Shown here: positions 17,761 through 27,326 of the stretch, one piece after another
How the letters are laid out: each line of letters opens with the position of its first letter
Position numbering within the stretch: position 1 is the first letter of the stretch
Assembly: GCF_002706795.1 (NCBI RefSeq)
Contig: NZ_CP017705.1
Location: 434,001-498,000 of the forward strand
Origin: Brevibacillus laterosporus DSM 25
GTDB lineage: Bacteria > Bacillota > Bacilli > Brevibacillales > Brevibacillaceae
Length of the DNA stretch: 64,000 bases
Direction: 5' to 3'
Notes under the pieces: model-generated
Databases searched by the model: none
What the model was told of the DNA's origin: nothing
Seen by the model: the letters and a program-made list of their open reading frames with translations, nothing else
Made by a program: the position numbers and the translations under genes

Positions 17761-19002
17761 CTACTCCGCATAACGTTTTAAAAGAATGGTCGCATTATGC
17801 CCACCAAAGCCAAACGTGTTAGACAAGGCATATTCCACCTTTGCCCCTCTCGCTTTGTTTGGTACATAATCCAGATCGCATTCTGGGTCAGGGTTCTCTA
17901 AGTTGATGGTTGGAGGTAAAATCTGGTCACGCAGAGCATAAGCCGTCGCCATCGCTTCGATTGCGCCTGTTGCTCCCAACAGATGACCTGTCATCGATTT
18001 TGTAGAACTCACAGCTAACTTATAGGCATGCTCGCCAAACAGGTTCTTAATCGCTTTTGTTTCAGCCACATCCCCAGCTGGAGTAGATGTACCATGTGCA
18101 TTGATGTAGTCCACTTGCTCAGGAGATATGCCCGCATCTTTTAACGTATTTAACATACAGCGGCGTGCACCGTCTCCATTTTCATCCGGAGCAGTAATAT
18201 GGAACGCATCAGCGCTCATACCGTAGCCAATTACCTCGGCAATAATGGTTGCTCCACGTTGTTTAGCGTGCTCTAATTCTTCCAAAACCAATACCCCAGC
18301 ACCTTCACCCATAACAAAACCATCTCGACCTTGATCAAAAGGACGACTTGCCTTTTGTGGTTCATCATTACGAGTAGACATTGCTTTTAAGGAACAAAAA
18401 CCAGCCATCCCCATCGGACGAATCGTCGCTTCTGTTCCACCCGTAATCATAACATCAGCTTGACCGAACTGAATGAGACGGAAAGCGTCACCAATTGCAT
18501 TCGTACCTGTTGCACATGCAGTGATTGCACTCGAAGTTGGACCTTTAGCCCCCAACTCGATAGAAGCAATTCCAGAAGCCATATTAGCGATTAGCATAGG
18601 AATAAAGAACGGGCTAACACGACGTGGACCTTTCTCCACCAAAATCTGATGTTGTTCTTCCCATGTGCTAAGTCCACCTATTCCTGAACCAATATAGACA
18701 CCGATACGCTCAGCATTCTCATCAGTAATGGTCAAATCTGCGTTTTTCACTGCTTCCTTCGCTGCTGCCAGACCAAACTGCACGAAACGGTCCATCCGAC
18801 GTGCTTCTCGTTTATCCATATATTGTTCTGGATCAAAATCTTTAACTTCTGCTGCAATTTTTGTAGGATAATCGGTCGCGTCAAAATTCTCAATCGGACT
18901 GATCCCTGATTTACCTGCAAGCAGGTTCTTCCAAAGGGTTTCTGGGTCTTTTCCAAGTGCAGTAATGCATCCGAAACCCGTAATGACTACTCTACGTCTC
19001 AT
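17761..19002 (-). CDS. fabF: 3-oxoacyl-ACP synthase II
   Basis: 413 residues. It elongates acyl-ACP with malonyl-ACP in type II fatty acid synthesis. The catalytic triad is Cys163 ([14 protein letters not shown]), His in [11 protein letters not shown] and His in [12 protein letters not shown]. The start was set at 19002, where GAGGTG lies 7 bases upstream; an ATG at 19008 directly abuts that site. It follows acpP by about 130 bp. Confidence 0.98.
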   Translation of the reverse strand: MRRRVVITGFGCITALGKDPETLWKNLLAGKSGISPIENFDATDYPTKIAAEVKDFDPEQYMDKREARRMDRFVQFGLAAAKEAVKNADLTITDENAERIGVYIGSGIGGLSTWEEQHQILVEKGPRRVSPFFIPMLIANMASGIASIELGAKGPTSSAITACATGTNAIGDAFRLIQFGQADVMITGGTEATIRPMGMAGFCSLKAMSTRNDEPQKASRPFDQGRDGFVMGEGAGVLVLEELEHAKQRGATIIAEVIGYGMSADAFHITAPDENGDGARRCMLNTLKDAGISPEQVDYINAHGTSTPAGDVAETKAIKNLFGEHAYKLAVSSTKSMTGHLLGATGAIEAMATAYALRDQILPPTINLENPDPECDLDYVPNKARGAKVEYALSNTFGFGGHNATILLKRYAE

Positions 19003-19091
19003 GTTCATTCACCTCTATATAAATCAGCTTGCGCATCCTAGCTTTACATTATTAGTAACGTACGTCTGTTGAAAAAATCACTTATTTGCGT

Positions 19092-19130
19092 AAAGGGAGA
19101 AGCCCCGTCGAAACGGAGCCCCTCCTTAGC
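19092..19130 (-). terminator. Possible terminator after acpP
   Basis: Minus strand 12-bp stem GGAGGGGCTCCG / CGGGGCTTCTCC with several G-T pairs around TTTCGA, followed by only CTTT. It may be an attenuating hairpin that lowers fabF relative to acpP rather than a full terminator. Confidence 0.4.
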
Positions 19131-19132
19131 GA

Positions 19133-19366
19133 TTACTTGTGGGAAGATATGTAATTAACTACTTCACCCACAGTAGTAATTTTTTCTGCATCTTCATCAG
19201 ATATCTCTAGGTCGAACTCGTCTTCTAATTCCATAACAAGCTCAACTACGTCAAGAGAGTCTGCCCCTAGATCTTCTTTGAAAGAAGCTTCCAACGTTAC
19301 TTTATCTTCGTCTACACCTAAACGGTCAATGACGATTTTCTTTACACGATCAAGAATTTCTGCCAC
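19133..19366 (-). CDS. acpP: Acyl carrier protein
   Basis: 77 residues, acidic. Carries growing acyl chains on 4'-phosphopantetheine attached to Ser37 in the [13 protein letters not shown] motif. It lies between fabG and fabF as in most Firmicutes. A GGGGG-type ribosome-binding site precedes the ATG. High expression is expected; the following hairpin at 19,092-19,130 may separate its level from fabF. Confidence 0.98.
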   Translation of the reverse strand: MAEILDRVKKIVIDRLGVDEDKVTLEASFKEDLGADSLDVVELVMELEDEFDLEISDEDAEKITTVGEVVNYISSHK

Positions 19367-19418
19367 TTACTTCACCCCCTCTCACGTATTATACGGGATG
19401 TCCCTAGTAAAAACCAGT

Positions 19419-20165
19419 TTACATATACATACCGCCGTCTACATGTAAAGTTTGCCCTGTCATGTAGCTAGATGCATCAGATGCTAGGAAAAGGGCTACA
19501 TTAGAAATTTCGTCAGCTGATCCCAGACGGTTAAATGGAATTTGTGCTAGAATTCCACTCTTGACATCTTCAGGTAGAACATCTGTCATATCAGTGTCAA
19601 CAAATCCTGGAGCAATAGCATTCACCTTAATGTTTCGTGAAGCTAGTTCACGAGCAGTGGTTTTGGTTAAGCCAATGACTCCTGCTTTGGCAGCCACATA
19701 GTTAGCCTGTCCTGCGTTACCTAATACACCTACAACCGATGTAATATTGATGATGCTTCCACCACGTTGTTTCATCATTGGACGAGTCAACGCTTTTGTC
19801 ATATTAAATACGCCTTTTAAATTGACGTTGATAACCTCATCCCATTCTGACTCTTTCATACGCATTAAGAGATTATCTCTAGTAATTCCTGCATTATTTA
19901 CGAGAATATCAATTTTTCCAAAGCGCTCCAACGCTTCTTTTACCATATTCTCCGCTTCTTCTGTATTTCCTACATTGGCGCGAATCATAATTGCTTCACG
20001 ACCCAGTTTTTCGATGTCGGCCACTGTTTCCTGAGCTTTCGCTTCGTTTCCTGAATAATTAACGATGATATTCGCTCCTGCTTCCGCATATTTTAGCGCG
20101 ATGGCACGACCGATACCACGAGAAGCTCCTGTAATCAAAGCTACTTTACCTTCTAACATTAACAT
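19419..20165 (-). CDS. fabG: 3-oxoacyl-ACP reductase
   Basis: 248 residues, short-chain dehydrogenase fold. It reduces beta-ketoacyl-ACP with NADPH. TGASRGIGRA binds the cofactor, and the catalytic set is Ser143, Tyr156 and Lys160 (NYVAAKAGVIG). The ATG at 20165 overlaps the fabD stop by 7 bases, with GGAGG 6 bases upstream, so translation is coupled. Confidence 0.98.
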   Translation of the reverse strand: MLMLEGKVALITGASRGIGRAIALKYAEAGANIIVNYSGNEAKAQETVADIEKLGREAIMIRANVGNTEEAENMVKEALERFGKIDILVNNAGITRDNLLMRMKESEWDEVINVNLKGVFNMTKALTRPMMKQRGGSIINITSVVGVLGNAGQANYVAAKAGVIGLTKTTARELASRNIKVNAIAPGFVDTDMTDVLPEDVKSGILAQIPFNRLGSADEISNVALFLASDASSYMTGQTLHVDGGMYM

Positions 20166-21121
20166 GCTTCTCCTCCTCCAACGAATTCAGTAAGTGAATC
20201 CATGTCTTGCAGGCTAAAGATTTTTATGTTGGCTTCTTTTGGTGCAATTTTTTTCACCAGACCAGCTAATACTTTTCCTGGACCGATCTCAACAAACGTA
20301 GTCACGCCTTGCTCGATCATCCAAGCAACCGAATCTTCCCAAAGAACAGGAGAAGATACCTGTTCAACCAAGCTCGTAGTGATTTCACTAGATTTCGTCA
20401 CAGGACGTGCCGTAACATTCGTCACTACTGATACGTTGGCATCGTTTATTTCGATATCAGCCAAAACAGCTTGTAAAAGCTCAGCAGCTGGTTGCATTAA
20501 AGAAGAATGGAAAGGTCCGCTAACATTTAGTGGCATGACGCGTTTAGCGCCCGCTTCTTTTGCCAGTACTCCTGCTTTTTCTACACCTTCAGCACTACCT
20601 GAAATTACAATTTGTCCTGGGCAGTTCATATTTGCAAGCTGAACAGGATATCCGGCTTCGGTAACTTGTTCACATATGCTTCGCAAATTTTGGCGGTCCA
20701 TATTAAGTACAGCTGCCATAGCCCCTTGGCCAGCAGGCACTGCTTGTTCCATAAATTGTCCACGAGCTCGTACGGTTTTCACAGCATCAGTAAAGCTGAT
20801 TGCTCCAGCAGCTGCCAGTGCAGAATACTCGCCCAAACTGTGTCCTGCCACGAAATCCGGCTTCAGATCAGGGCATTTTTCTTGTAAAACCCTGAGAACA
20901 GCAACGCTCATGGTCAAAATAGCTGGTTGCGTGTTTACTGTCAAACGCAACTCCTCTTCAGGTCCTTCAAAACAAAGATGTGAAAGCGAGAAGCCTAACG
21001 CTTCATCCGCCTGACTAAAAATCGCTTTTGCCGCTGATGATTCTTCACATAACTGTGCTCCCATTCCAACAAACTGAGAGCCTTGTCCTGGAAAAACAAA
21101 TGCTAGTTTATTCAAATCCAT
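20159..21121 (-). CDS. fabD: Malonyl-CoA:ACP transacylase
   Basis: 320 residues. It loads malonyl groups onto ACP. The nucleophile is Ser95 in GHSLGEYSAL, with the PGQGSQFVGMG N-terminal motif and GPFHSSLM holding the active histidine. It follows fabH by 27 bp and overlaps fabG, within the fapR-plsX-fabH-fabD-fabG-acpP-fabF-rnc run. Confidence 0.98.
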   Translation of the reverse strand: MDLNKLAFVFPGQGSQFVGMGAQLCEESSAAKAIFSQADEALGFSLSHLCFEGPEEELRLTVNTQPAILTMSVAVLRVLQEKCPDLKPDFVAGHSLGEYSALAAAGAISFTDAVKTVRARGQFMEQAVPAGQGAMAAVLNMDRQNLRSICEQVTEAGYPVQLANMNCPGQIVISGSAEGVEKAGVLAKEAGAKRVMPLNVSGPFHSSLMQPAAELLQAVLADIEINDANVSVVTNVTARPVTKSSEITTSLVEQVSSPVLWEDSVAWMIEQGVTTFVEIGPGKVLAGLVKKIAPKEANIKIFSLQDMDSLTEFVGGGEAC

Positions 21122-21148
21122 TCGACTCCAATCCCTGTGTACTTCGTA

Positions 21149-22162
21149 TTATTCGCCGTTTTGCTCACGTGTGCACCATGTAAGCAGCGCTGCTCCCCAA
21201 GTCAAGCCGCCACCAAAGCCAACGAGAATAACATTGTCTCCTTCTTTTACTCTTCCCGATTGGATTGCTTCATCCAATGCAACAGGAATAGAGGCAGACG
21301 ACATATTTCCATAGCGATCCAAGTTAATTACCACTTTATCTTCTGACAAGCCAAACCGTTTCACAGCTGAATCAATGATACGTAGATTCGCTTGATGTGG
21401 TACCAAGAGATCGATTGCTTCCTTTTCTAAACCTGCTTTTGTTAAAACCGTTTCAGTTGCACTGTTCATTACACGCACGGCAAATTTAAAGACTTCATTG
21501 CCTGTCATGCTCAAATAGTGCATTTTGTTCTCTACTGTCTCTTTCGAAACTGGGTAACGTGAACCGCCAGCTGGTAGACTTAATAACTTGGCGCCAGATC
21601 CATCCGCGCCTAGATCAAATGCTTTAAAGCCCATTCCCTCTGGAACAGGACCAAGAACAGCGGCTCCTGCACCGTCACCAAACAGTACGCATGTATTTCG
21701 ATCTTCATAGTTTGTAATTTTGGACAATGACTCTACCCCGATTACCAGCACATAACGATACATGCCATTCGCGATAAATTGTGTAGCAGTCGTTACCCCG
21801 TAAATGAAGCCAGTGCATGCTGCTGAAAGATCTATTGCTGACGCTTTCTTAGCACCCAATCTTTCTTGTAATATGCATGATGTAGATGGGAAAGAATGGT
21901 CTGGGGTTACTGTTGCCACAATGATCATGTCAATCTCTTCAGCACTAATATTTGCCTTGTTCAGCGCTCTCACAGCAGCTTCATAGGCTAGGTCTGAAGA
22001 AGCTTGGTCTTCCGCACAAATTCGGCGTTCACGAATTCCAGTACGAGAGGTAATCCATTCGTCAGAGGTTTCCACGATCTTTTCCAAATCGGCATTACTT
22101 AACACTTTATCAGGTGTATAGGAGCCTGTTGCCAGGATTCCTACAGGACGTAATCCATTCAT
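21149..22162 (-). CDS. fabH: 3-oxoacyl-ACP synthase III
   Basis: 337 residues. It starts fatty acid synthesis by condensing acyl-CoA (branched primers in Bacilli) with malonyl-ACP. Cys116 (AACTGF), His in PHQANLRI and Asn in YGNMSSAS form the triad. The start overlaps the plsX stop by 4 bases. It is the FabHA-type copy carried in the fapR operon; B. subtilis has the fabHA gene elsewhere. Confidence 0.97.
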   Translation of the reverse strand: MNGLRPVGILATGSYTPDKVLSNADLEKIVETSDEWITSRTGIRERRICAEDQASSDLAYEAAVRALNKANISAEEIDMIIVATVTPDHSFPSTSCILQERLGAKKASAIDLSAACTGFIYGVTTATQFIANGMYRYVLVIGVESLSKITNYEDRNTCVLFGDGAGAAVLGPVPEGMGFKAFDLGADGSGAKLLSLPAGGSRYPVSKETVENKMHYLSMTGNEVFKFAVRVMNSATETVLTKAGLEKEAIDLLVPHQANLRIIDSAVKRFGLSEDKVVINLDRYGNMSSASIPVALDEAIQSGRVKEGDNVILVGFGGGLTWGAALLTWCTREQNGE

Positions 22163-23178
22163 TCTTTTTCCCCTTTTCCGCTATGATCGATCTGTAGCTC
22201 CTTCAAGATGAGCTGATTGACATCAGACTTGCAAAAACGCGCCGCTGCAAGCAGGGCATTTTTAAAAGCTTTTGCATCGGATGAACCATGCGCCTTAAAG
22301 ACAGGTCGTTTCAATCCAAGCATCGGCGCACCACCATACTCTGCATAGTCCATGCGGTTAGCAAAACGCTTTAGACTTGGTTTTAAAATAGCAGCAGCCA
22401 GTTTATTCATGAGAGTTGAAGTAAGCTCACGTTTCAACTGGGAGAATATTGCTAATGCCGTTCCCTCTGTGTTTTTTAATAATATGTTGCCAGAGAAGCC
22501 TTCACATACCAGCACATCGCAAGCATCCTCTAATAAGTCTCGTGCTTCTACGTTTCCAATAAAATGTACCGGACTCTCTTTTAGCAAAGGAAAGGTGCTT
22601 TTTGCCAGCTCATTACCTTTTGCTTCTTCCGTACCGACATTTAGTAGTCCAACACGTGGTTGTTTAATTCCTAAGACTTTTTCTACATAAAGGCTACCCA
22701 TAATGGCATATTGCACAAGGTGTTGCGGTTTGGCATCCATATTGGCACCAACATCAAGCACCAAAGTAACCCCACCCTTAATCTTAGGAATCATCGCAGC
22801 AAGAGCTGGACGCTCAATTCCCTTCATACGTCCAGTCACAAGTAAGCCAGCTGTCATCAGCGCGCCGGTGTTACCAGCTGAAATGACCGCTTCTACTTCC
22901 TCTTGACGTGCTAGCTCAACAGCTTTCACTAAGGAAGAATCTTTTTTACGGCGTACTGCTTTGACCGGTTCTTCATCTGTTGCTATTTTTTCTGTTGTAT
23001 GTAAAATCTCAATATTAGATGGACGGGGTGTAGGCAGATAGTTGCCAATAGCTGATTCATCCCCAACTAAAACAATTTGTAAGGAGGGTTCAACAGCGAT
23101 AGCCTCCAGAGCTCCTTCTACAGCACTGCGGGGTGCATGATCGCCCCCCATGGCATCAAGTGAAATACGCAAATACAA
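22159..23178 (-). CDS. plsX: Phosphate acyltransferase PlsX
   Basis: 339 residues. It converts acyl-ACP to acyl-phosphate, the donor for PlsY in phospholipid synthesis. The N-terminal LDAMGGDHAP motif, GALMTAGLL and AEYGGAPMLGLKRP are conserved. It lies 26 bp after fapR, as in B. subtilis, and should be under FapR control. Confidence 0.98.
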   Translation of the reverse strand: MYLRISLDAMGGDHAPRSAVEGALEAIAVEPSLQIVLVGDESAIGNYLPTPRPSNIEILHTTEKIATDEEPVKAVRRKKDSSLVKAVELARQEEVEAVISAGNTGALMTAGLLVTGRMKGIERPALAAMIPKIKGGVTLVLDVGANMDAKPQHLVQYAIMGSLYVEKVLGIKQPRVGLLNVGTEEAKGNELAKSTFPLLKESPVHFIGNVEARDLLEDACDVLVCEGFSGNILLKNTEGTALAIFSQLKRELTSTLMNKLAAAILKPSLKRFANRMDYAEYGGAPMLGLKRPVFKAHGSSDAKAFKNALLAAARFCKSDVNQLILKELQIDHSGKGEKE

Positions 23179-23204
23179 TTCCCTCCTGTTTCTTTCTGCT
23201 CTTA

Positions 23205-23771
23205 CTACTCCCGGATACGAAACACCCTGAAGGTAGCAGTAAACACATTTTCTCCTTGGACCTTCGTTTCGACGCGCACCTTGCTTTCGTCCCCTTCCGT
23301 AGAACGAACCACAGCCTTGGCAACTAGCTTCTCACCTTGCTTCACAGGTCGGATAAAACGCATGCGGGCTGTAGCCGTTAAAGCAACATCCGCGTCGATG
23401 ACAGCAACGGCCAGGGAGTTGGCTTGAGCAAAAATGTAATGCCCACGAGCAATTTGTGTTCGATGAAACACATGCTCCTCTGTTATTTCTAAAACAGAAA
23501 TTCCATAATCATCCAACTGTAGATCTATTACTTCGCCAATCACTTCTTCAATTCCTAGTGATTTGACTGGATCCAAACTTTTTTCTGCAACAGTCTTAAT
23601 CCGTTCACGTAATTCCGGTATGCCTAGCTCTAAACGATCCAGCCTGATTGTTTGAATGCTAACATCAAACATCGTAGCCAAATCTTCATCCGTAGCGAAT
23701 GGATTTCGTTCCAGACTATCCACGAGCTGTCTTTGACGATCTCTCTTTGCTATGCGAGCGATTTTCGGCAC
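23205..23771 (-). CDS. fapR: Fatty acid biosynthesis transcription factor FapR
   Basis: 188 residues. It represses fatty acid and phospholipid genes and is released by malonyl-CoA. The N-terminal HTH includes [32 protein letters not shown]; the C-terminal hotdog domain ([19 protein letters not shown]) binds the effector. The start is unusual: the AAGGGGGG site directly abuts the GTG at 23771, while an ATC three codons on lies at normal spacing and gives a terminus like that of B. subtilis FapR. The operator is on its own promoter. Confidence 0.97.
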   Translation of the reverse strand: MPKIARIAKRDRQRQLVDSLERNPFATDEDLATMFDVSIQTIRLDRLELGIPELRERIKTVAEKSLDPVKSLGIEEVIGEVIDLQLDDYGISVLEITEEHVFHRTQIARGHYIFAQANSLAVAVIDADVALTATARMRFIRPVKQGEKLVAKAVVRSTEGDESKVRVETKVQGENVFTATFRVFRIRE

Positions 23772-23809
23772 CCCCCTTAGCTTTTTCTATCTATGCTTAC
23801 GAGTTGTTT

Positions 23810-23826
23810 TTAATACCAGGTACTAA
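23810..23826 (-). promoter_or_regulatory. FapR operator
   Basis: TTAGTACCTGGTATTAA on the minus strand, a 17-bp near-perfect palindrome that matches the TTAGTACC-N-GGTA-TAA form of the known FapR box. It lies just downstream of the -10 element, about where transcription starts, so FapR would block initiation of its own operon. Confidence 0.85.
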
Positions 23827-23829
23827 ATT

Positions 23830-23858
23830 AGTATACGGGAGGGAGGGTGTTTTTACAA
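23830..23858 (-). promoter_or_regulatory. SigA promoter of the fapR-plsX-fab operon
   Basis: Minus strand TTGTAA (23853-23858), 17-bp spacer, TATACT (23830-23835). The FapR operator begins 3 bp beyond the -10 box. Confidence 0.75.
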
Positions 23859-23908
23859 CCCTATTCATAAAAAACAACTTAATCCGTTATAAATTCCCGT
23901 TTGAATAG

Positions 23909-23938
23909 AAAAAAAGCAAGGTGATTATCTCACCTTGC
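23909..23938 (-). terminator. Terminator after yceD-rpmF
   Basis: Minus strand GCAAGGTGA / TCACCTTGC, perfect 9-bp stem with loop GATAA, followed by TTTTTTT. Lies 8 bp past the rpmF stop. Confidence 0.9.
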
Positions 23939-23945
23939 CTCTTAC

Positions 23946-24116
23946 TTATTGAACCACTTTCTTACCTTTGTAAGTTCCGCAGCTTGCGCATACGCGGTGA
24001 GCTAGTTTGTGTTCGCCGCAGTTATCGCATTTAACCATACCTGGAATCTCTAATTTGAAGTGCGTACGACGCAATCTTTTACGAGTTTTGGAAGTTCTAC
24101 GTTGAGGTACTGCCAT
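23946..24116 (-). CDS. rpmF: 50S ribosomal protein L32
   Basis: 56 residues: [20 protein letters not shown] and a zinc ribbon with CDNC and CASC pairs (C30, C33, C43, C46). This is the zinc-binding form of L32. It is short, so it is easily missed by length-filtered gene finding. GGAGGTG precedes the ATG. It follows yceD by about 190 bp and is presumably co-transcribed from the promoter before yceD, as in most bacteria. Confidence 0.97.
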   Translation of the reverse strand: MAVPQRRTSKTRKRLRRTHFKLEIPGMVKCDNCGEHKLAHRVCASCGTYKGKKVVQ

Positions 24117-24309
24117 CTTCCTTACACCTCCTTCGAAGTCAAAATGTCTGAAGGTTCCCCATATAGAAACTCAAGGCATAAAGCCATAAGTGAAATGGTT
24201 ATCTGTGGAACCGATGTATGTGGGTTAGGACCAATTCACAGGAATCGACCAACCCGTTCAAAAATGAAGCAATTCATCCAAAGAGAAGCGCTTCATCTTG
24301 AAAACAAGC

Positions 24310-24828
24310 TTATTCTTCTGCTTGAATGAAGAATTTCTTTAGAGCTTCTAAACGCGGATCAATACGTTCTGTGGAACAATTGCATGACTGTTCATTGCGG
24401 TTGATTCCGCAATTCGAGCACAGTCCCTCACAATCCTTGGAGCACAATGGAAACGCTGAAATCGACAACAGGAAGTCTTCTTCCAGGAACGGGTCCAACT
24501 CGATCTCTTCGCCAGTCACCTGATGAATATCGCTATCCTCATCGAATTCGATATCGGATGTATTCGGCGCAAAGGTTTCAGAAAAAGGAATCGAAAGCTG
24601 TTCCGTGTACGGTGTCAAGCAACGCGCACAAACGAACTTAGCTTCTGCTTGTATTTCTCCCTTGATATAGATTAAGCCACCGAGCTCCACAGCCTCTCCC
24701 GTAACGCTTACGGGTGATAAGTCTCGAATCTCTTGATGACGCTTCTTTAAATCCTGGGAATCCAAGTTTGTTTGAAAAGGAAGTGGTTCTCCTTTTCTGT
24801 GGTGCAATTCTATTAGTTTAATATTCAT
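24310..24828 (-). CDS. yceD: YceD/DUF177 family protein
   Basis: 172 residues. YceD (B. subtilis YlbN) is found next to rpmF in nearly all bacteria and is linked to 23S rRNA or 50S maturation. It carries the central CARCLTPY motif and a cysteine-rich tail CSKDCEGLCSNCGINRNEQSC-like (broken into CSKDC, CSNCG and CNC), which probably binds zinc. AGGTGA precedes the ATG, and a consensus SigA promoter lies just upstream. Confidence 0.94.
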   Translation of the reverse strand: MNIKLIELHHRKGEPLPFQTNLDSQDLKKRHQEIRDLSPVSVTGEAVELGGLIYIKGEIQAEAKFVCARCLTPYTEQLSIPFSETFAPNTSDIEFDEDSDIHQVTGEEIELDPFLEEDFLLSISAFPLCSKDCEGLCSNCGINRNEQSCNCSTERIDPRLEALKKFFIQAEE

Positions 24829-24855
24829 GTTATCACCTCATGCACAACAAAGATG

Positions 24856-24884
24856 ATTATAGCTTTTGCCTACATCTTTGTCAA
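24856..24884 (-). promoter_or_regulatory. Consensus SigA promoter of yceD-rpmF
   Basis: Minus strand TTGACA (24879-24884), 17-bp spacer, TATAAT (24856-24861): perfect matches in both boxes, fitting a strongly expressed ribosomal protein unit. Confidence 0.85.
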
Positions 24885-24894
24885 CCTATTTTCC

Positions 24895-24922
24895 TTGACA
24901 CCTTATTAGCTGCAAATAGAAT
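24895..24922 (+). promoter_or_regulatory. SigA promoter of tmcAL
   Basis: TTGACA (24895-24900), 16-bp spacer, TAGAAT (24917-24922). It diverges from the yceD promoter only 10 bp away. Confidence 0.65.
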
Positions 24923-24995
24923 TTGCCAGAACAAATGAACTTGTCTACACTACCAGTACAGATAGGTTCTGGTAGAAAGGATGTAATTTTTACAA

Positions 24996-26231
24996 ATGAA
25001 AACAGTGGGCCTTATAGTAGAATACAACCCTTTGCATAATGGACACAAGCTTCATTTTTCGTTAGCGAAAAAAAAGACAGGGGCTGACGCCTGTGTCGCG
25101 GTCATGAGCGGTAACTTTTTACAACGGGGTGAACCTGCCATCGTTTCGAAATGGGCTCGAACCGAGATGGCTCTTCGTTTAGGTGTTGATCTGGTAATTG
25201 AACTTCCCACCCTCTTTGCCACCTCTAACGCTGAGTTGTTTGCCCATGGCGCAGTCTCGCTGTTAGATCGGATCGGTGTAGTAGATACGCTATGCTTTGG
25301 TAGTGAAAGTGGAGACATTAGTTGGATGAAACAAGCGGCACAGCTGCTAGCGCATGAAACACCTGAATTTTCTCATTTACTAAAAGCAGGTCTACGTGAT
25401 GGTCTCCCTTACCCTAAGGCGTACGCTGAAGCAGCTCACATGTACCTCGCTGATCGTGGCATTCACGGTACCACCCTCGATCAACCAAATAATATACTCG
25501 GTTTTAACTATCTCCTATCGCTGGCTAGGTTAAACAGCAAAATTGTACCTGTCACCATTCAACGCCAAAAAGCAGGCTACCATCAAGAAACGATCACAGA
25601 CGAGCAGATAGCCAGCGCTACTGCTTTGCGAAAAATATTGACAGATAAACAGCAAAGTGTAGCTACAGTCGCCTCTTACGTACCTAAAACTACCATAGAT
25701 GTGTTGCAACGTGAATGGAATTCGGGACTTTGTCCTATGAGTTGGGAGGATTTCGTTCATCCTGTATTCCATCGTCTCTTACAGCTCACTCCACAAAAAC
25801 TTGCCGCGTACCATGAAATTGAAGAAGGCATGGAATACCGGCTCCTTGAATCGGTACGGCGATCAAAAACAGTTGCAGAGGTGATCACTTCCGCCAAAAG
25901 TAAGCGATATACACAAAACCGCATTCAACGTATGTTACTTAACGTGTTACTCGATGTGACAAAAGAACAAATATCTACTTTCAACCTCCGACATGGGGCC
26001 TCATACGCCCGTGTGCTTGGGTTCAGCCAGAAAGGAAGAGAATTACTCCAGCAGGCTAAACAAAAAAGTGCAATCCCTCTCTACACGAATGTACGAGATG
26101 GATTGCACCCTATGCTTGATATTGATATTCGCTCAAATGCTTTGTACCGTTTGGCGCATCCTACTTGCATCGAGCAGCCCTTTTTGGAGGAATATCGACG
26201 AATTCCTTTACAAATCACACCTGAGCAATAG
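24996..26231 (+). CDS. tmcAL: tRNA(Met) cytidine acetate ligase
   Basis: 411 residues (B. subtilis YlbM). It makes N4-acetylcytidine at the wobble position of elongator tRNA-Met with acetate and ATP. The nucleotidyltransferase signature GLIVEYNPLHNGHKLH (an HxGH-type motif) and MSGNFLQRGEPAIVSKWART are clear. The ribosome-binding site AAAGGA is about 14 bases from the ATG, longer than usual. It converges with ylbL with only 6 bp between stops, and no terminator was seen. Confidence 0.96.
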   Translation: MKTVGLIVEYNPLHNGHKLHFSLAKKKTGADACVAVMSGNFLQRGEPAIVSKWARTEMALRLGVDLVIELPTLFATSNAELFAHGAVSLLDRIGVVDTLCFGSESGDISWMKQAAQLLAHETPEFSHLLKAGLRDGLPYPKAYAEAAHMYLADRGIHGTTLDQPNNILGFNYLLSLARLNSKIVPVTIQRQKAGYHQETITDEQIASATALRKILTDKQQSVATVASYVPKTTIDVLQREWNSGLCPMSWEDFVHPVFHRLLQLTPQKLAAYHEIEEGMEYRLLESVRRSKTVAEVITSAKSKRYTQNRIQRMLLNVLLDVTKEQISTFNLRHGASYARVLGFSQKGRELLQQAKQKSAIPLYTNVRDGLHPMLDIDIRSNALYRLAHPTCIEQPFLEEYRRIPLQITPEQ

Positions 26232-26237
26232 AGAAAC

Positions 26238-27326
26238 TTACTCTGTTCCCTTTGGCTTTAGGTGCTGTAGATACTGAAGTGCATCATCTACCGTCTTTAC
26301 TGGTACAATCCGCATAGAAGTGTGAATACGTTTCGCTGTTTCCACCGCTATTTCATAGTTTGATTTATCGCCGCTCGTATCGTTTGGTGCAAAAAATATT
26401 TCTGCTCCTGCGGCATCAGCGGCGATAACCTTATGATTGATACCCCCGATCCGCCCTATTGTACCATCCGAATTCATTTCACCCGTTCCAGCGATACGAT
26501 AGCCACGCGTTATATCGATTTCTGAGCGCAATTGATTATAAATTTCCAAGGTAAACATTAAGCCTGCGGATGGTCCCCCAATATTATTAGCGGCAATCGT
26601 TATTTTTTTATCAAATAGGATACGCTTTTGATCCTGTGGTGTAATACCGAATCCAGCTCGATGGGACGTAGCTCCGTTATTTTCTGGTAATTGAACCAAA
26701 ATTAATTCCGCTTGCTCTTCCTTACCATCCCGTTTAAATTGCAATTGGATGGCATCCCCCGCTTTCTTTCCTTCTAATAAGAGGAATAGGTCATTCTTAT
26801 TTTTCACAGGCTTGTCGTTTAGCGAGGTAATGACATCGCCTACCTTTAATACTTTTTTAGCTGGAAAGCCATCCATAACAGACAAAACTAGGACTCCTTG
26901 ATCTTCCATTTTGACTGGATAACCTGCTTTTTTAAGAGCAACCGCTTCTGCAACCTGTTGAGAGCGTTGCATGACCAATAGCTCTCGTTTTGCGTAATCT
27001 TCATCGCTTTCACCCTGAGCCGTAATAAATTTATCTGAAATAAGATCAGCATCCTTAGAAAATTGTGCGTATACATACCATAAAGGTGTTGCTCGGGACA
27101 TACGTACGGTGGTCAACATAAATGTGCCCTTCTCGTCCTTCACGCCACCCTCTACAGTAATCATGGGGGCAAGCTCTTTTGCCGTTCCAGCGCGCTGAAC
27201 ATAATAAGGCATAGGAATATAGGTACTCATAACCATCAGAATCATGATGATCATAGCTACAAGGACGGCTACATTACGTTTATTAGTTTGTCTTAAGCGC
27301 TCGTTCGATTGATGTTCGTTTTGCAT
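26238..27326 (-). CDS. ylbL: YlbL/SepM-type PDZ-Lon membrane serine protease
   Basis: 362 residues. One N-terminal membrane segment (about 18-38), a PDZ domain (about 140-205, ending VGDVITSLNDKPV and on), then a Lon-type S16 domain with Ser253 in GGPSAGLMF and Lys299 in GGINHKVIAA. Family members act outside the membrane; SepM processes a competence peptide and B. subtilis YlbL affects DNA-damage-checkpoint recovery (DdcA/YneA). The start, with GGGAGG 7 bases upstream, lies 44 bp inside ylbK. Confidence 0.95.
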   Translation of the reverse strand: MQNEHQSNERLRQTNKRNVAVLVAMIIMILMVMSTYIPMPYYVQRAGTAKELAPMITVEGGVKDEKGTFMLTTVRMSRATPLWYVYAQFSKDADLISDKFITAQGESDEDYAKRELLVMQRSQQVAEAVALKKAGYPVKMEDQGVLVLSVMDGFPAKKVLKVGDVITSLNDKPVKNKNDLFLLLEGKKAGDAIQLQFKRDGKEEQAELILVQLPENNGATSHRAGFGITPQDQKRILFDKKITIAANNIGGPSAGLMFTLEIYNQLRSEIDITRGYRIAGTGEMNSDGTIGRIGGINHKVIAADAAGAEIFFAPNDTSGDKSNYEIAVETAKRIHTSMRIVPVKTVDDALQYLQHLKPKGTE

